64,000 bases of DNA from assembly GCA_947034885.2 (NCBI GenBank), contig OX344756.2, positions 23,729,489 to 23,793,488 of the forward strand, given 5' to 3'. Both the position numbers and the translations under genes were made by a program. Below the pieces are notes generated by a model. It searched no databases, was not told where the DNA came from, and was given only the letters and a program-made list of their open reading frames with translations. This document shows positions 42,896 to 55,139 of this stretch, in pieces. Origin of the DNA: Thuidium tamariscinum (Eukaryota > Streptophyta > Bryopsida > Hypnales > Thuidiaceae). Position 1 is the first letter of the stretch. Each line of letters starts with the position of its first letter.

Positions 42896-45800
42896 TCAGA
42901 CCTTTATTTTTATCATTCCTGCTTTCTCTAGTAGTGTCATAATCTCATCCATGCTAAAGCTAGGGGCGTGAATGAACTTGTCCGTCTTTTGGTGAACCTT
43001 GCACAAATAATGAAAAATATAATATAAATGTTTGCAGTTAACATATTTTCCTCTCTTGCCAATGGATGCAGACAACATACCAATGAAGTACAAGTAAGTG
43101 CAAGTTGGGAAACTTGAAATAGTGACACGATATACCATGTGATGAGGTTCTACACCAGACTGTAAAGTGATAACAGCTCCAAGTCCTGGATAAGGGAGGA
43201 TGTTCACTCCAAGGATATTGCCCGTGACATTTCTTGCACTCTCCCAATGATTTTGATGATCATTAGTGGGCGCCTTATCATTCCTCCGAATGTTTTTTCC
43301 ATTTCGAATGCAAGGAGGCTTATCGGAGTGAGCTGCCTTTGAATAGTTCCATTCCAAAACCTCGAAAAGTCTCGAAGATGTGAACAAGCGACGCGGAGAC
43401 AGTGATGGGCACTCTTGAAGGCGAAACCCAGCCTCTTCAAAAAGTATAATCTCATGAGAAGTAAGACTTGTACCCAGCATCACAGGCCAGATTTCAGGGA
43501 GTTGAGGGCGACTAAGGACATGAGACCTCCTAGGTCCCATAACGCAACGTTGAATGTCATCTAGACAAAACCAGAAGTCATCTGTTTCAACATTCGTACC
43601 TTTGTACTCACGTTTCTGGCCTTTATACATCGGTGCTGCAACAGCTTTAGCACCTCGAACTATGGACATCTTGCACTTCACCTCCGTCTGTGCTTGAATG
43701 GCATGGCACTTCCTCTTGGATTTCACGGAAATGCGAGCAATGTGCCACTGTGAAGGGTCACAATCCGTCTCCAATATGTGCATGGCATGAGGAAACACTA
43801 GAGCTCCTTCATCTGTGGATGCATTCAGAGCAGTGCCAGATTTCAATTGTACTCTAGGGTGAGAGAAATTGACCTTATCTGGGCGGTGAGAATCACCTTC
43901 AGCCCCAATAGGCTCATCATGCTTGCGCTTTGTGGAGCCGAAGACTTCCTCCCCTTCTAAATGGGGTACACGTGTGCACAGTTCCTTCGCACCAGGCATG
44001 CTGCACAATGCATCAATAATCTTCTTCCCGTCCATAGATGCTACTGCTCGCTTTAACTTCAGATCATGTCGGGACGGTCCAGTTCCAGAAGGTCCACCAT
44101 TTAGATACACGCGATAATTAGTCATCTGCATAAATACTCGAATCCAGTCGTCACAAGTGGCAACATATAAGTCGGTACCATGTTTCCCAGATGCTTGAAG
44201 CCACTTGTTGTGAATCGTTTCCGATAGGTTGTAGGATGGAATATCTGCTTCTTCGTCTGCAGACAAACTCTGGAAGTACAGAAATAGGACATGTTAATAA
44301 AAGTGGCAAATGAGAATAATATAACACAACCAAAATATCCATTTTAAAGTAGGGATGATCATTAAGCCAATACCATGAAAGGACTGTACCGAGACATCCT
44401 AGATACTTTTGACTATAGATACAAGAAAAACCAAATCCGCCTAGTACATATAAGTATTTTAGTTTAGAGATGTGGTTGAGGGGGGGGGCCCAGGCCCCGA
44501 CGTCAATCAATCAAAAAAGGGCTTAAGGACCCTTCTCAAAAGACGAGAGTTGTATACGGGCTACAAAATGGGCAACCACAATCCTATAGCGAAGGCCTCT
44601 CGGTGGCGAGACAGGAATCAGATGACGATCCCAGTTGCAACTGAGGGACAATTTCACTAAGTAGGAATAGTTAATGTGTGAAAATCTTGAAACTAAGGTT
44701 GTGATGAAGACAACATGGACTATGTAAAAGAAGAAATAAATAAAAGAAAAGACTTACTGTCTCCATGAATCCACCCCATTGGCGATAACGGAAGTGCCAA
44801 AAAGCTAACCAAAGCTCTAGCTCTCTCAGCGACTCTTCAGAGGCTGCACCAGACGAATACCACCATGCCTTGATTTGCAGATACCTGCTCTCCGCTTCGT
44901 CTAGAGTTTTTGCATCTTTGTAATCTCTACACAACCTCACGTGTTGAGCTTGCATATCTCTCTTGATGAGTCGTTCCGTGTGCTGCTTCAAAGAAGTTGC
45001 CCAGTGGAAAAGACACGTGCGTTCTCTATCAACCATTTTGATGGATGCATCACCGGAACCATAAACGATCCTAATGGCATTCCAATTTGCTTGAGCACTA
45101 TCTGCCATGAAGCCTTTGAAGTTGGGATTGTCCAATCCATTTTTCTCCATAACTCGATTCAAGCATCTCCACATGACGGTTTGGCCCTCCGTGTCCTCCG
45201 ATTGCATGTCGCAAACCGCTATAGTCATCACCTTGCAATAAATTGAATCATAAACATGGCAAGCGATTGTAGTCCACCCTTTGACACGCTTCACATGGTC
45301 AAACATAAGCCAACAATTCTCTAGATCCCCACCTGGTTGCATGCGCTTCACTAGATCGACTCCACTTCCAGGGCCGTCTACTAGCATCTTGAAGAGGTAC
45401 ACCTTTTCTTGTCCTTGTCCCGGAAATACACTGTCGTGAATGAACTCAATCTTGGCCTGCCTCTTCATTGCAAGTAAGCGGTCGATTTCACCTCCCCCGC
45501 TTCCATTGCTTCAGAAAGAGGCAATGATGTTCCGAACGTTTGGAGAACTTAAGACTTGGAACTTGTCCATCACTGCATCCAAAGCAGGGCCTTTCAACAT
45601 TTCTTTCGGAGAATCACCTGAATGAACCATAAAAGTATCCAAGAATTCCTTGCTAGCAGCTAAAGCTGTGGCGGAGGCTTTAGCTGTAGGTGTTTTTGCA
45701 ACCTCTTTTGCTAGAAGGCTAGAAACGGTGTCCACTGAATCTCGACAAAGACCATCTGGAACTGGGTGGTTATGATTGCCTAGATGAATGCAAGCCCAGG

Positions 45801-46914
45801 TCATATGAGATGATCCTACAACATAGTAGATCCTAGCATCACAGAAACTGACACAAGTAGGTGAAGTTTTACAAACTCTACAAGCTAAAGTGGAATCTCG
45901 TGGTGGAATTGACCCTACGAGGAACGGAGTACTAGTATTATCCAACCACTCAGTCTCGTTTCTCTTAGAGCACCTAGATATGTAATCGCAAGATCTGTTG
46001 GTACAGATAAGGTGGCCAACGCATGAAGACTTCCTGAATTTGAGGCCAAGATTGTTGTGAATGTTTGAGGTCATCGTGCGACACCACGTATGACCATCGT
46101 AGCGTTTGTCCATACCAGCCATACTCTTCGAAGAGCTCAACGAAGGTAATGAATGGCAAGGTGGCAATTCTAGGACAATATCACCGTCAAATGATGTTGG
46201 AAGAAATGGAACTGTCTTGTGCTCAATCGAATCAAAATCAATCTGGGCGAGCTCGTTTCTGCATCCTCGAATAGTTCGTAGCTTCTTCAGAGAGTCTATA
46301 ACACTCGAACTGCCTTGTTCTTGTGGATACAACGGCGGTCGAGAGAACACTGAACTACCAGCACTACTATCTCGCATACCAACGGATTCAGGTGTTCCAA
46401 GGTGCACATAAGTGCCAGCAGTTTGTGATTCGGATCCGAGACAATTGTACTTCACTGGGTCTTCCTCTGAATCACTAGACAACACAACAATAGGACAAGA
46501 GAAGCTTCCTTCATCATCCTTTGATGAAGGAAGACCGTAATGAAGAGAAGAGGGGGAGAGTCCATCAGGCTCCAGCTTGACGGCTCGCAACGTAGGAATA
46601 GAAGCTGCGTCGGCCACAGCCACTGGCATCAAAACCTCTGTTGAAGCATCCATGACTTCTGATGCTAATCCATAAGCCCTATAACGGCCAGCACCTAAGC
46701 TCCAGAAAGAGCCTTCCTCATTTCTAATTCTACGGATAAGAATGGAGTGGAGAAGCGTCCCAGATTCCGACTGTACTTCTTTCTCTACATAGATTGAAGA
46801 CTCAACAAAACCATAGCGCACGTGAAGCAAGTGGCTTGGAACATCAGCTATGCCAGAGGAATCAAGACAAAGAAAAAGTGGGACCTCGTGTCCATTTGCT
46901 CTGATAGAAGCCAT
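42896..46914 (-). pseudogene. Mutator-like (MULE) transposase, one in-frame stop
   Basis: Exon 1 runs 46914-44758 and exon 2 44269-42896, with a 488-bp phase-0 intron (GTAAGT donor, CTTCCAG acceptor). This gives about 1176 codons with a TGA at 45511-45513 (codon 468). Residues 141-152 (PIVVLSSDSEED) look like a SUMO-interaction motif. A Cys-rich region at 278-383 ends in HLGNHNHP, as in WRKY/GCM1-type zinc fingers known from MULE transposases. The core shows Asp539 (LMFDHVKRVKGW), Asp605 (GFMADSAQANWNAI), the MULE-typical CLFHW at 634-638, and Glu736 (YNLSETIHNKW). Near the C-terminus a SWIM-like finger reads FPTCTYLYFIGML followed by YVNCKH, with the second Cys of CxC replaced by Tyr. The start is the first ATG in frame. 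Apart from the TGA, which continues directly into a long open frame, the protein appears complete. It would cut and join the element's ends in the nucleus. Confidence 0.75.
44270..44757 (-). other. Transposase intron
   Basis: 488-bp GT-AG intron between the two open frames. It contains a run of 10 G (44477-44486) followed by a CCCAGGCCCC stretch. Confidence 0.7.
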
Positions 46915-47772
46915 CGCATCAACACAGTGTTGGAGAATAAAAACTAAATGAAGTCTTCTATGTGATGCAGCATGACTTGAAGTTGAGACGGTCTGGTTTT
47001 AAGCTCATGAAATTCTAGAATGTCTCCAAAATATTCAATCATGAAACTCTCATAAGATAATCTGGGAAAGGTGACATGAAATGGATCAAACTCCCATGTA
47101 TGTAGTATTGACGAGCATTAAAGAATAAATGAATATCATGCAATAAAATCAAGTTATATTGCGCTTGTCAGACATGGTTGTGCTAATAGGCGAGTTAAGC
47201 TTGTTGAGTTTTATCTCCAAGTAGGTCACCTAACTTACCATAATGAACACAGGTACCTGCATAGACTGTCAGAGTTACCTAGAATAAAATCACATCGAGT
47301 GGATCCGAAATACATACAAATCCAGAGAAGAATCTGATAATATTTCTCCTCCTAGAGCAATAGAAAATCAACATATAAGTAACTGTAATATATATAGTAA
47401 TATCATAATAGATCAACCAATCCGTTGGGAACTTCTTAGGAATTAAGAAACCAAAAATCATAAACAAGATTGTCTTTTGAAAAGAAAGATCGATAAATGC
47501 GTTTGTTTAATACTATAACAATGGTGATTTTTGAATCTACACAACAAACGACTCGTATCGTAATTATAAGATCAAATGAAATTCGGAGCTCTATAATTAA
47601 TAATTGGAGCACTAACGGACAAAATTAATCTGCACACATATAAATCATGGCTACAAACATTGGAATGATTCATTTTCAAGATCCAGGAGACACGCTACAG
47701 TAGACATGTATCCAACACTATGTTACGAGCCATTCACTACCTGGGGGAGTGTAGTTCTTATTGACAGGCCAG
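46915..47772. promoter_or_regulatory. Divergent intergenic promoter region of the transposon
   Basis: 858 bp between the start codons of the minus-strand transposase and the plus-strand cargo gene. AT-rich with no open frame of note. A TATATATAG word lies at about 47389-47397. A short leader exon for the cargo gene could end at the TTGACAG just before 47769. Confidence 0.4.
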
Positions 47773-48069
47773 ATGATAGTTGAATCCAATGCCGAATGCA
47801 GTAGAAAGTGTGTAGGTAAGAAAAAGAAGAGGGGGATGAGCCGCTGCTTCAATAGTTTGAAGTCCTTGAAAATGTCTCTTGAAAATAGGCGCAGACACCT
47901 CATACTTGCTCAGACATCACCGAATTTGGAACAAGATGTCATTGGGAATCCGGAGGCTACTTCTATTGATGGAAGCAATGAAAATGATCTACACCCTGGA
48001 TTGAGTAGTCTCCCCGAATTCCTTTCACTTATCCAGGATGACAACGGCATCAGAATTGGACCATGTAAT

Positions 48070-48611
48070 GTAAGTTTCCTTTCTCAACAATTCTACTTTA
48101 CTGTATTCCAAATACGCAAGCACCGCCTCATACTATTCAACATGTTCTAAATTCAATCCACATTGCAAATTTAGATTTAAGTAGGTCTCGACAGTGTGAA
48201 CTTATCTTTAACTGGCGTGATAATTTTATTTAAAAACAAATGACTATTTTTCCTTTTTTAATTAAAATAAAAAAAAATAAAAAAAAAACGGGCCCCGATC
48301 GGCCCGATCCAGATGGGACCCCGATTAGGGTTCCGTAGACAGAGCCTTTCGATCGCAGGCCCCCTCCTTGCCTCCGACCCTCCGAGCCGCGGTGCCACCA
48401 GCTCCTCCTCAGGAAGGCTATCGCTCCGGTCATTGAAATTTCAACTCACCTTCACGTCGTCCATCCTCCTCTTGGTGTGGATATTGATTCTATACTTGTG
48501 TAACTCCCACATTCAAAATGTTTGTGTCATTATGAAACTCAAACTCCCGAAATCATTCTCCCCGATTGATGTTCTCATGCGTTTTTCTAACGAGACAATC
48601 ACATCTTGCAG
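48070..48611 (+). other. Intron 1 of the cargo gene, with GC-rich insert
   Basis: 542-bp intron. Bases 48290-48430 are GC-rich (GGGCCCCGATCGGCCCGATCC), preceded by a long A-rich run. A 136-codon frame at 48313-48723 overlaps the insert and exon 2 in another frame. An alternative first exon or promoter here is possible but unsupported. Confidence 0.4.
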
Positions 48612-48749
48612 ATTGTCGGAGTATCTACAATGGAGACAAGGAGCGGAGCTATTGCGAGGACGGAGGCCACGGTTGCGCCCCCCATTGAGAAAGAGCCTCC
48701 AGATCTCGAGGTATGACAATTGAAGCTCAAACCCTTGAATTTGTTTTTC

Positions 48750-50515
48750 TGAGATCCCTGTTTGCGTTCAATCAGGGTGGGCAATCACACCCCACCCCGT
48801 TACCTGCCGTGCCCCAGGGAGCCCTCTCGCCACCGAGAGCCCCCATCGGGGTCGCACTTCATTGATTTTTTTATCTGTGATCCCTGTCGGGATTCACCGG
48901 GGGTGGGCAATCACACCCCACCCCGTTGTCTGCCGCGCCCCAAGGAAGCCTTCTCGCCACCGAGAGCCCCCATTCGGGGTCGCACCTCATCGTTTTTTTT
49001 TCTCTGTGATCCTTGTCTGTTTCACCCGGGGTGGGCAATTACACCCCACCCCATTGCCTGCTACGCCCCAGGGAGCCCTCTCGCCACCGAGAGCCCCCGA
49101 ATGGGGTCGCACCTCATTGTTTTTTTTTGTTTGTGATCCCTGTCTGTTTGACCAGGGGTGGGCAATCACACCCCACCCCGTTGCCTGCCGCGCCTCGGGG
49201 GAGCCCTCTCGCCACCGAGAGCCCCCATTCGGGGTCGCACCTCATCGTTGTTTTTTTCTCTGTGACCCCTGTCTGTTTCACCCGGGGTGGGCAATCACAC
49301 CCCACCCCGTTGCCTGCTGCGCCCCGGGGGAGCCCTCTCGCCACCGAGAGCCCCCGAATGGGGTCGCACCTCATTGTTTTTTTTTCTCTGTGATCCTTGT
49401 CTGTGTTCACCCGGGGTGGGCAATCACACCCCACCCCATTGCCTGCCGCGTCCCAGGGAGCCCTCTCGCCACCGAGAGCCCCCATTCGGGTCAAGTCCCG
49501 TTGAATTTCTTTCTGTGATCCTTGTTTGTGTTCACCCGGGGTGGGCAATCACACCCCACCCCGTTACCTGCCGCACCCCAGGGAGCCCTCTCGCCACCGA
49601 GAGCCCCCATCGGGGTCGCACCTCATTGATTTTTTTATCTGTGATCCCTGTCGGGATTCACCGGGGGTGGGCAATCACACCCCACCCCGTTGTTTGCCGC
49701 GCCCCAAGGGAGCCCTCTCGCCACCGAGAGCCCCCATTCGGGGTCGCACCTCATTGTTTTTTTTTCTCTGTGATCCCTGTCTGTTTCACCCGGGGTGGGC
49801 AATTACACCCCACCCCGTTGCTTGCTGTGCCCCAGGGAGCCCTCTCGCCACCGAGAGCCCCCGAATGGGGTCACACCTCATTGTTGTTTTTTTGTCTGTG
49901 ATCCCTGTCTGTTTGACCAGGGGTGGGCAATCACACCCCACCCCGTTGCCTGCTGCGCCCCAGGGAGCCCTCTCGCCACCGAGAGCCCCCATTCGGGTCA
50001 AGTCTCGTTGAATTTCTTTCTGTGATCCCTGTTTTCACTCACCCGGGGTGGGCAATCAATCCCCACCCCGTTACCTGCCGCACCCCAGGGAGCCCTCTCG
50101 CCACCGAGAGCCCCCGAATGGGGTCGCACCTCATTGTTTTTTTTTCTCTGTGATCCTTGTCTGTGTTCACCCGAGGTGGGCAATCACACCCCACCCCGTT
50201 GCCTGCCGCGCCCCGGGGGAGCCCTCTCGCCACCGAGAGCCCCCATTCGGGGTTGCACCTCATTGTTGTTTTTTCTCTGTGATCCTTGTTTGTGTTCACC
50301 TGGGGTGGGCAATCACACCCCACCCCGTTGCCTGCCGCGCCCCGGGGGATCCCTCTCGCCACCGAGAGCCCCCATTCGGGGTCGCACCTCATTGTTTTTT
50401 TTTCTCTGTGATCCCTATTGTGTTGACCCGGGGTGGGCAATCACACCCCACCCCGTTGCCTGCCGCGCCGCGGGGGAGCCCTCTCGCCACCGAGAGCCCC
50501 ATTCGGAGCCACGGC
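48750..50515 (+). repeat. GC-rich minisatellite in intron 2 of the cargo gene
   Basis: About 14 direct units of roughly 125-131 bp, each with GGGTGGGCAATCACACCCCA, CCGTTGCCTGCCGCGCCCC, CCCTCTCGCCACCGAGAGCC and a T-rich spacer ending CTGTGATCC. Two dyads recur per unit: GGGTGGG/CCCACCC and CTCTCG-CCAC-CGAGAG. Spacer variants show higher-order structure: three successive unit types starting at about 48834 recur in the same order from about 49612, a 778-bp block duplication. It produces long spurious open frames on both strands. Confidence 0.92.
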
Positions 50516-53500
50516 CTTGTAATCTTTTACACGCTGCTGATCTTGGAATTTTCCATCCATTTGAATTGTCAGGTGGACAGTACTTGCAAGTCGTCCTCAG
50601 TTCCTTCCTCCACCGTTGCTGGAGCGCACGATTCTATAGAACGTAGCGTTCAATTGCCCCCAGTGCCGGCCCCCGCCAATGAAGATGAAGACCACATTCG
50701 CAGGTCCCAAAACGTTGATTCAATTTCAACAATAGCTAGTATGCGAATCTCCCCCAATCGCCTCTCCCGAATGGCGATCCCATTGTGTCGTATGGTCCCC
50801 ATGCCGATGGTGAGACCCACCTTGGATTGTAATGTGGACGAGTTGGAGACAAAATTCGTTCATGGGTATGAAGACGGAGCAAGAGTATTCTATGTTTCTG
50901 TCTCAAACGAAGAGGGCGAGGTAGGTGTGTTCTCTGAAGAGGAGAAGCTCGGATGGGGTCCGATTTGGAATGACGTGAATGCTGAGTTTAACAAGGAGCT
51001 CAGTAGTCATATTGAGTTGCAGCACTTGGTTGATGCCAAGTTCTACATTTGCGATGGCAATCACAGACATGCTGCATGGATGCGGCATATCAAAAGGCTT
51101 CACAGTGGAGAAGCTAAGTGGCACGTGCGTGTGGACTCCATCATCTTGGACACAAAGGATAGGCTTGGGGCAGCAATGCAAGTCATGCATGATGTGAACA
51201 AGTGAGTTCTCATATCTTATTATCACTCTTTTGTATTGAGATATCTTTTATCCATTTGGAATACTTACAGTGTGTTTGTTTTTGAAGGCACACAGAGAAT
51301 TCCTTCGTGAAGACGAATCTTGTCCACACACTCTATCGTGTTCGTAAGTATGGAACAATGTCCATTGAGAAGTTTTCCGAGATTTTGAGCTCAGAGGACG
51401 TTTGACTTTGCAGCGGCTACGCCCAAAAGAAGACTTGGTACACGATGCCGTTGGAAGTATTCACCACATTTATCTTTCAGGTTCGACATAATAAACTTCG
51501 TTTTCTGGGTTTGTAATCTTGTTTTTACAGTCATTGGTCTTGAATTTGCATCTTTATATGGCATTCAATTTGACCCATGACTTCTATGTTGTGCAGCAAG
51601 AGATATCTATTGCCTCAGATGCTGGAGTTCGCAAGTATCGTGAGGACACGGCCCCGGAAGATGTTACCAATACTGGTATTGGAAATGCAATGAGAAATGC
51701 AACGAAGGATGCCACGGACAAGCTTTACAAGAAGCTTTCGAAGATTGTGTCCGTTGCTAATCCTGCATTGGGAGATGATTGGCTGAAGGAGGTTCGTTTC
51801 TTTTAGCTTTACAATTCTTGTAACCTTTTAGGATACTTTGTATTCATTTTCGTTCTCTTATGTGTTGGTTTGTGCTTGCAGATTGAGAGGCACTGGAGTT
51901 TGTACAGTGTCCAGGAGTTGACGCTAGACAAACTTCAACTTATTGCTACTGCCAATGCGAGCCCACAACACAAGGTGAAGTGGTTGAAGTGGATAAATTC
52001 ATCCGCCCCTACTCGTGAAGCTCGTCGTGTTCCACCCAGACCAGCTAATGACGACAAGATTGGTTCCTTCTTATACAAGGCGGTTTGATTTGCAGGGGTA
52101 AGTAAGCATATTTGATTCATTGCTTTTGTTTCTTAAATAATTGGCCTAGTAACCTTGATTTACCTGGAGGACCTGATCTGATTCAAATTTGTGTTCAGTT
52201 GGAGGATGTAGCTCTTGAGTTGTATGACAGCATACTGAAGTCTGACAACATCCAAGTTAACATGGACGTGCCCGCTGAGCCAATGTCTCTTTCTGAATAC
52301 ATCGAGACTTGGAGGATGAAGTTGTGGGAACACTCGTATCCTGGAGTCTTCAAAGGAGTTGAGTCATTCAAGAAATCTGAGTCCTTTAAGGACTATAAGG
52401 GCTCCCTTCTCGCCGTGAGACGGGTCCTATACAGGTACTTCTTTTACTTCATTTTGATCTACAAAGTCAGTTATTTTCCCTAGTTTCTATTTGGAATTTG
52501 ATATGTAGGCCGTGTCTTTGCAATCTAATATACTTATTGACTAAATCGAAGATAACCAAAGCATCATTGTTCATTGATTCCATCACAAGTTCTAATTAAT
52601 GTCTAATTCTTTTTGGCCTTCTTCACTGTCTAGTATGGGCATAGTATGATGTTTAATGTTATGGTTTTTATTTGGATATGATCTTGACTTATGATTTGGG
52701 TTACTTCTTTAGGTACTTCACATTCGAATTATATGGAAAGCAAGCTATCTCCAAGTCCGATTTACCGCCATTCTTACGTTCGTGGCGTGACTCTACATCA
52801 TCGGATTGTATGTTTTCACCCACTCAACTGAAGTTTTGGCCAATCGGCCATCTTCAACTTGGTGCGTGGTACTTGGATTGTACCAAGGGATTTACGGCAC
52901 CGGAAGAAGTGGCCCTATTCCAGAGCATCAAGGACTGTGTTGTTGTGCAGTCAGAGGTTGACGAGTTCTCCGGATTGGAAGGTGAGGCTCGTGACAAGGC
53001 CATCAAGAAGCGGGAGTTGGAGAATAAGAAGAAGGAGGAGAAGTTGGAGTTAGCCAAGAAGAAGCTTGAGGACACCGCGGTGAGAAAGAGAGACAAGTTG
53101 GCTGAGACGGCGAAGAATGACGGCAAAGAGAAGAAGAAGGGGAAGAAGCGCAAGGCGGAGGCTGCCCCAGTGGAGCATGCAACAAGTGATTTGGCCGCCA
53201 ACCCCACTTCCTCGGGTTTCTCACTTACGAAATCTCAGATGCAACAGGGAAATCTCACTTTGGCTCCGGTTGCGGTTGTGGATGCCAATGTGGATGAATG
53301 CATTCTGAATGAGTCTCTCACCAATTTGCTTGGTTCAGATGATGGCCCTATCCCCGCTTCATTCACGAAGGTTCTCTCCCTTCTAGAAAAGGTAATTACC
53401 TCTATAGTCAATGCTTTGAACTATGAACATGTTTTGTCTTTATAGTATAAGGGTGAGTGTGGTAAAATTCTTTGTGTTTGATCTTGAACTTCTATGAAAT

Positions 53501-55139
53501 TATTAATAAAAGTGTCCCTTGTTTTCTCTTATCTGCAGCATGCTTTGGACAAGGATCGTTTCTTCGATGGTGATGTTACTAAGCAGGCCTTAGTTGATCT
53601 CATTATAGTGGATGTTCTTGAGGGCTTACCTGTCCCTAACATCTCTATTCCGCCATCCTCTGTTCCAAATTAGAACAACTTTTCAGAAGAGTGGCTACAG
53701 ACGATTTTTGATTTCGCAGAGAACTATCTTCATGATGGTGGTGGCCTTGTTCTCATGTACTCTCTGAGTCGTGAGATTCGATCTTATGTTTTGGATTTCT
53801 CTCGGAAGTATGGATTTACATCGAAAATGGAGTGGATGGTGTGGAACAGACTACGTCTTACCAATCCACTAGACCGTTCTTCCACGGTATGTTCTTCTGG
53901 TCTAAGAAAATAGACTATTTTCTTTTCCTTTTGAAAATGTTACATTGATTCTAATGTATTGGAGTGGATTTGCAGACTGTGCGCTTCAAAATGAACTTGT
54001 ATGTAAAGTCTGAGAAGTCCCGCTTTACATTTCGTCATGTTCCAGCGCACCAGGCTATCGACCTTGACATTGGCAGAGATGATCTTGTCCTAAATTGTTG
54101 TGAGAAGGAGGATTTGGCAATGAATGGTACCATTCCATGGCGTGGTTCTCGTGAAAAGGCACGATCTTTCATGCAAATGATCATTGAGGGAACTACCTCG
54201 CCTGGTGACATCATCATGGATTGCACAGCCTCTACAGGTTCTATTCTTTACTGTATATCACCTTATTTAGTGTTTTAACACATGTCTTTTGCATTTGAAC
54301 TTTGAACTTCATATCTTATTTCTTTTAATGTGATTGGGATTCTGCAGGAGCAAGCATCTACGCTTGTCGGGCTACTGGCCGCCACATTGTAGCGTTGGAG
54401 GCTGACAAGAGCATTTTTGATGCACTTCTAGCTCCGCTCACACGTCCCATTTCAGCTCCAGAGCCAACTCCACAAAGCTCTACACCTGTCCCGATTGCTG
54501 ACGATGAGGAGGTGGTACCAATCCGGCAATTGCAGAAGACTTCGCGCTTTAGTAAGTAAGTCATTTTTTTTTCAATACTTTGACAATGTGAGTTCCCATT
54601 GTTTAGTATCTGACATTTGGTGTCATGATTTTGTAGGCAGGAAGCCAAAATGAAGATGCAGAGATCCTGACCATTCTTTGCTAAACCGACGTTTTTCCCT
54701 AGCCCTCCTAAACCTTTTTTGTTACCCGTGTATGCTGAGGCAGTAGCCACGCATTCTCAGACCATAGATACTCAACCATCTTTTAGATCTCGTAGAACGG
54801 ATCCACGAGTATCATTGTTTGTAGATGAGTCTGCTATAGAGTCAGACAGTGAGCTATCGATGAGTGGTGAGAGCTCTACATCAAGGTCTTCTAGTAGTAC
54901 CTAGACCCACCTAAACTCTCTGATTTTGAACCCACTTTACTCGTATTTGATATTTTGTGTTGCTATCTATTTGGTTCTATATGCCATCACTGTACTGAAT
55001 GTATAACCGCTATTTTGTTACTTTCAATCCTTTCTATGCCCTCTGCTGGACTTTGGTGTTCTAACTTCATTTGTTCCCTATTTCTAAACCGCCCTAAAAC
55101 TTTTTCCACGGTCTTAGGCCCCACTTTCAAAAATTCCAA

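Larger units (their letters stand above)
47773..54904 (+). pseudogene. ParB-like domain plus DNA N6/N4-methyltransferase cargo gene (12 exons, three in-frame stops)
   Basis: Exons: 47773-48069, 48612-48710, 50573-51201, 51288-51480, 51597-51791, 51882-52082, 52199-52434, 52713-53391, 53539-53886, 53976-54237, 54348-54555, 54637-54904. All are GT-AG and phase-compatible, giving about 1204 codons. Residues about 210-360 resemble a ParB/Srx-type domain with the box FYICDGNHRHAA near 290-300. About 706-767 is a Lys/Glu-rich coiled coil and nuclear-localisation-like stretch (KKKGKKRK). Residues about 860-1085 resemble a beta-class DNA aminomethyltransferase: a DLIIVDVLEG strand where DPPY is expected, YLHDGGGLVLMYS, then TTSPGDIIMDCTASTG and ATGRHIVALEAD (SAM-binding motif I after motif IV). 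DPPY is not recognisable and FxGxG reads CTASTG, so catalysis is uncertain. In-frame TGA (51403-51405), TAG (53671-53673) and TGA (54668-54670) interrupt it. The tail is Ser-rich. Confidence 0.7.

Noticed and set aside
48750..50515. CRISPR-like array
   Set aside because: The repeats are about 125 bp with homologous spacers in an intron of a eukaryotic gene. Neither unit size nor spacer diversity fits CRISPR.
48760..50560. Long open frames on both strands across the minisatellite (up to 218 aa, and the first 175 codons of a 385-codon frame)
   Set aside because: They are products of a repeat whose unit length keeps several frames open. The predicted protein repeats the same words in all frames and the array lies between phased exons.
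51394..51413. A mini-intron (GTTTGACTTTGCAG) that would remove the TGA at 51403
   Set aside because: At 14 bases it is too short to splice, and it would shift the frame out of phase with the next exon.
42896..54904. Bacterial contamination as the source of the ParB and methyltransferase sequence
   Set aside because: The gene has many GT-AG introns and lies inside a plant-type transposon with target duplication, embedded in host repeats.
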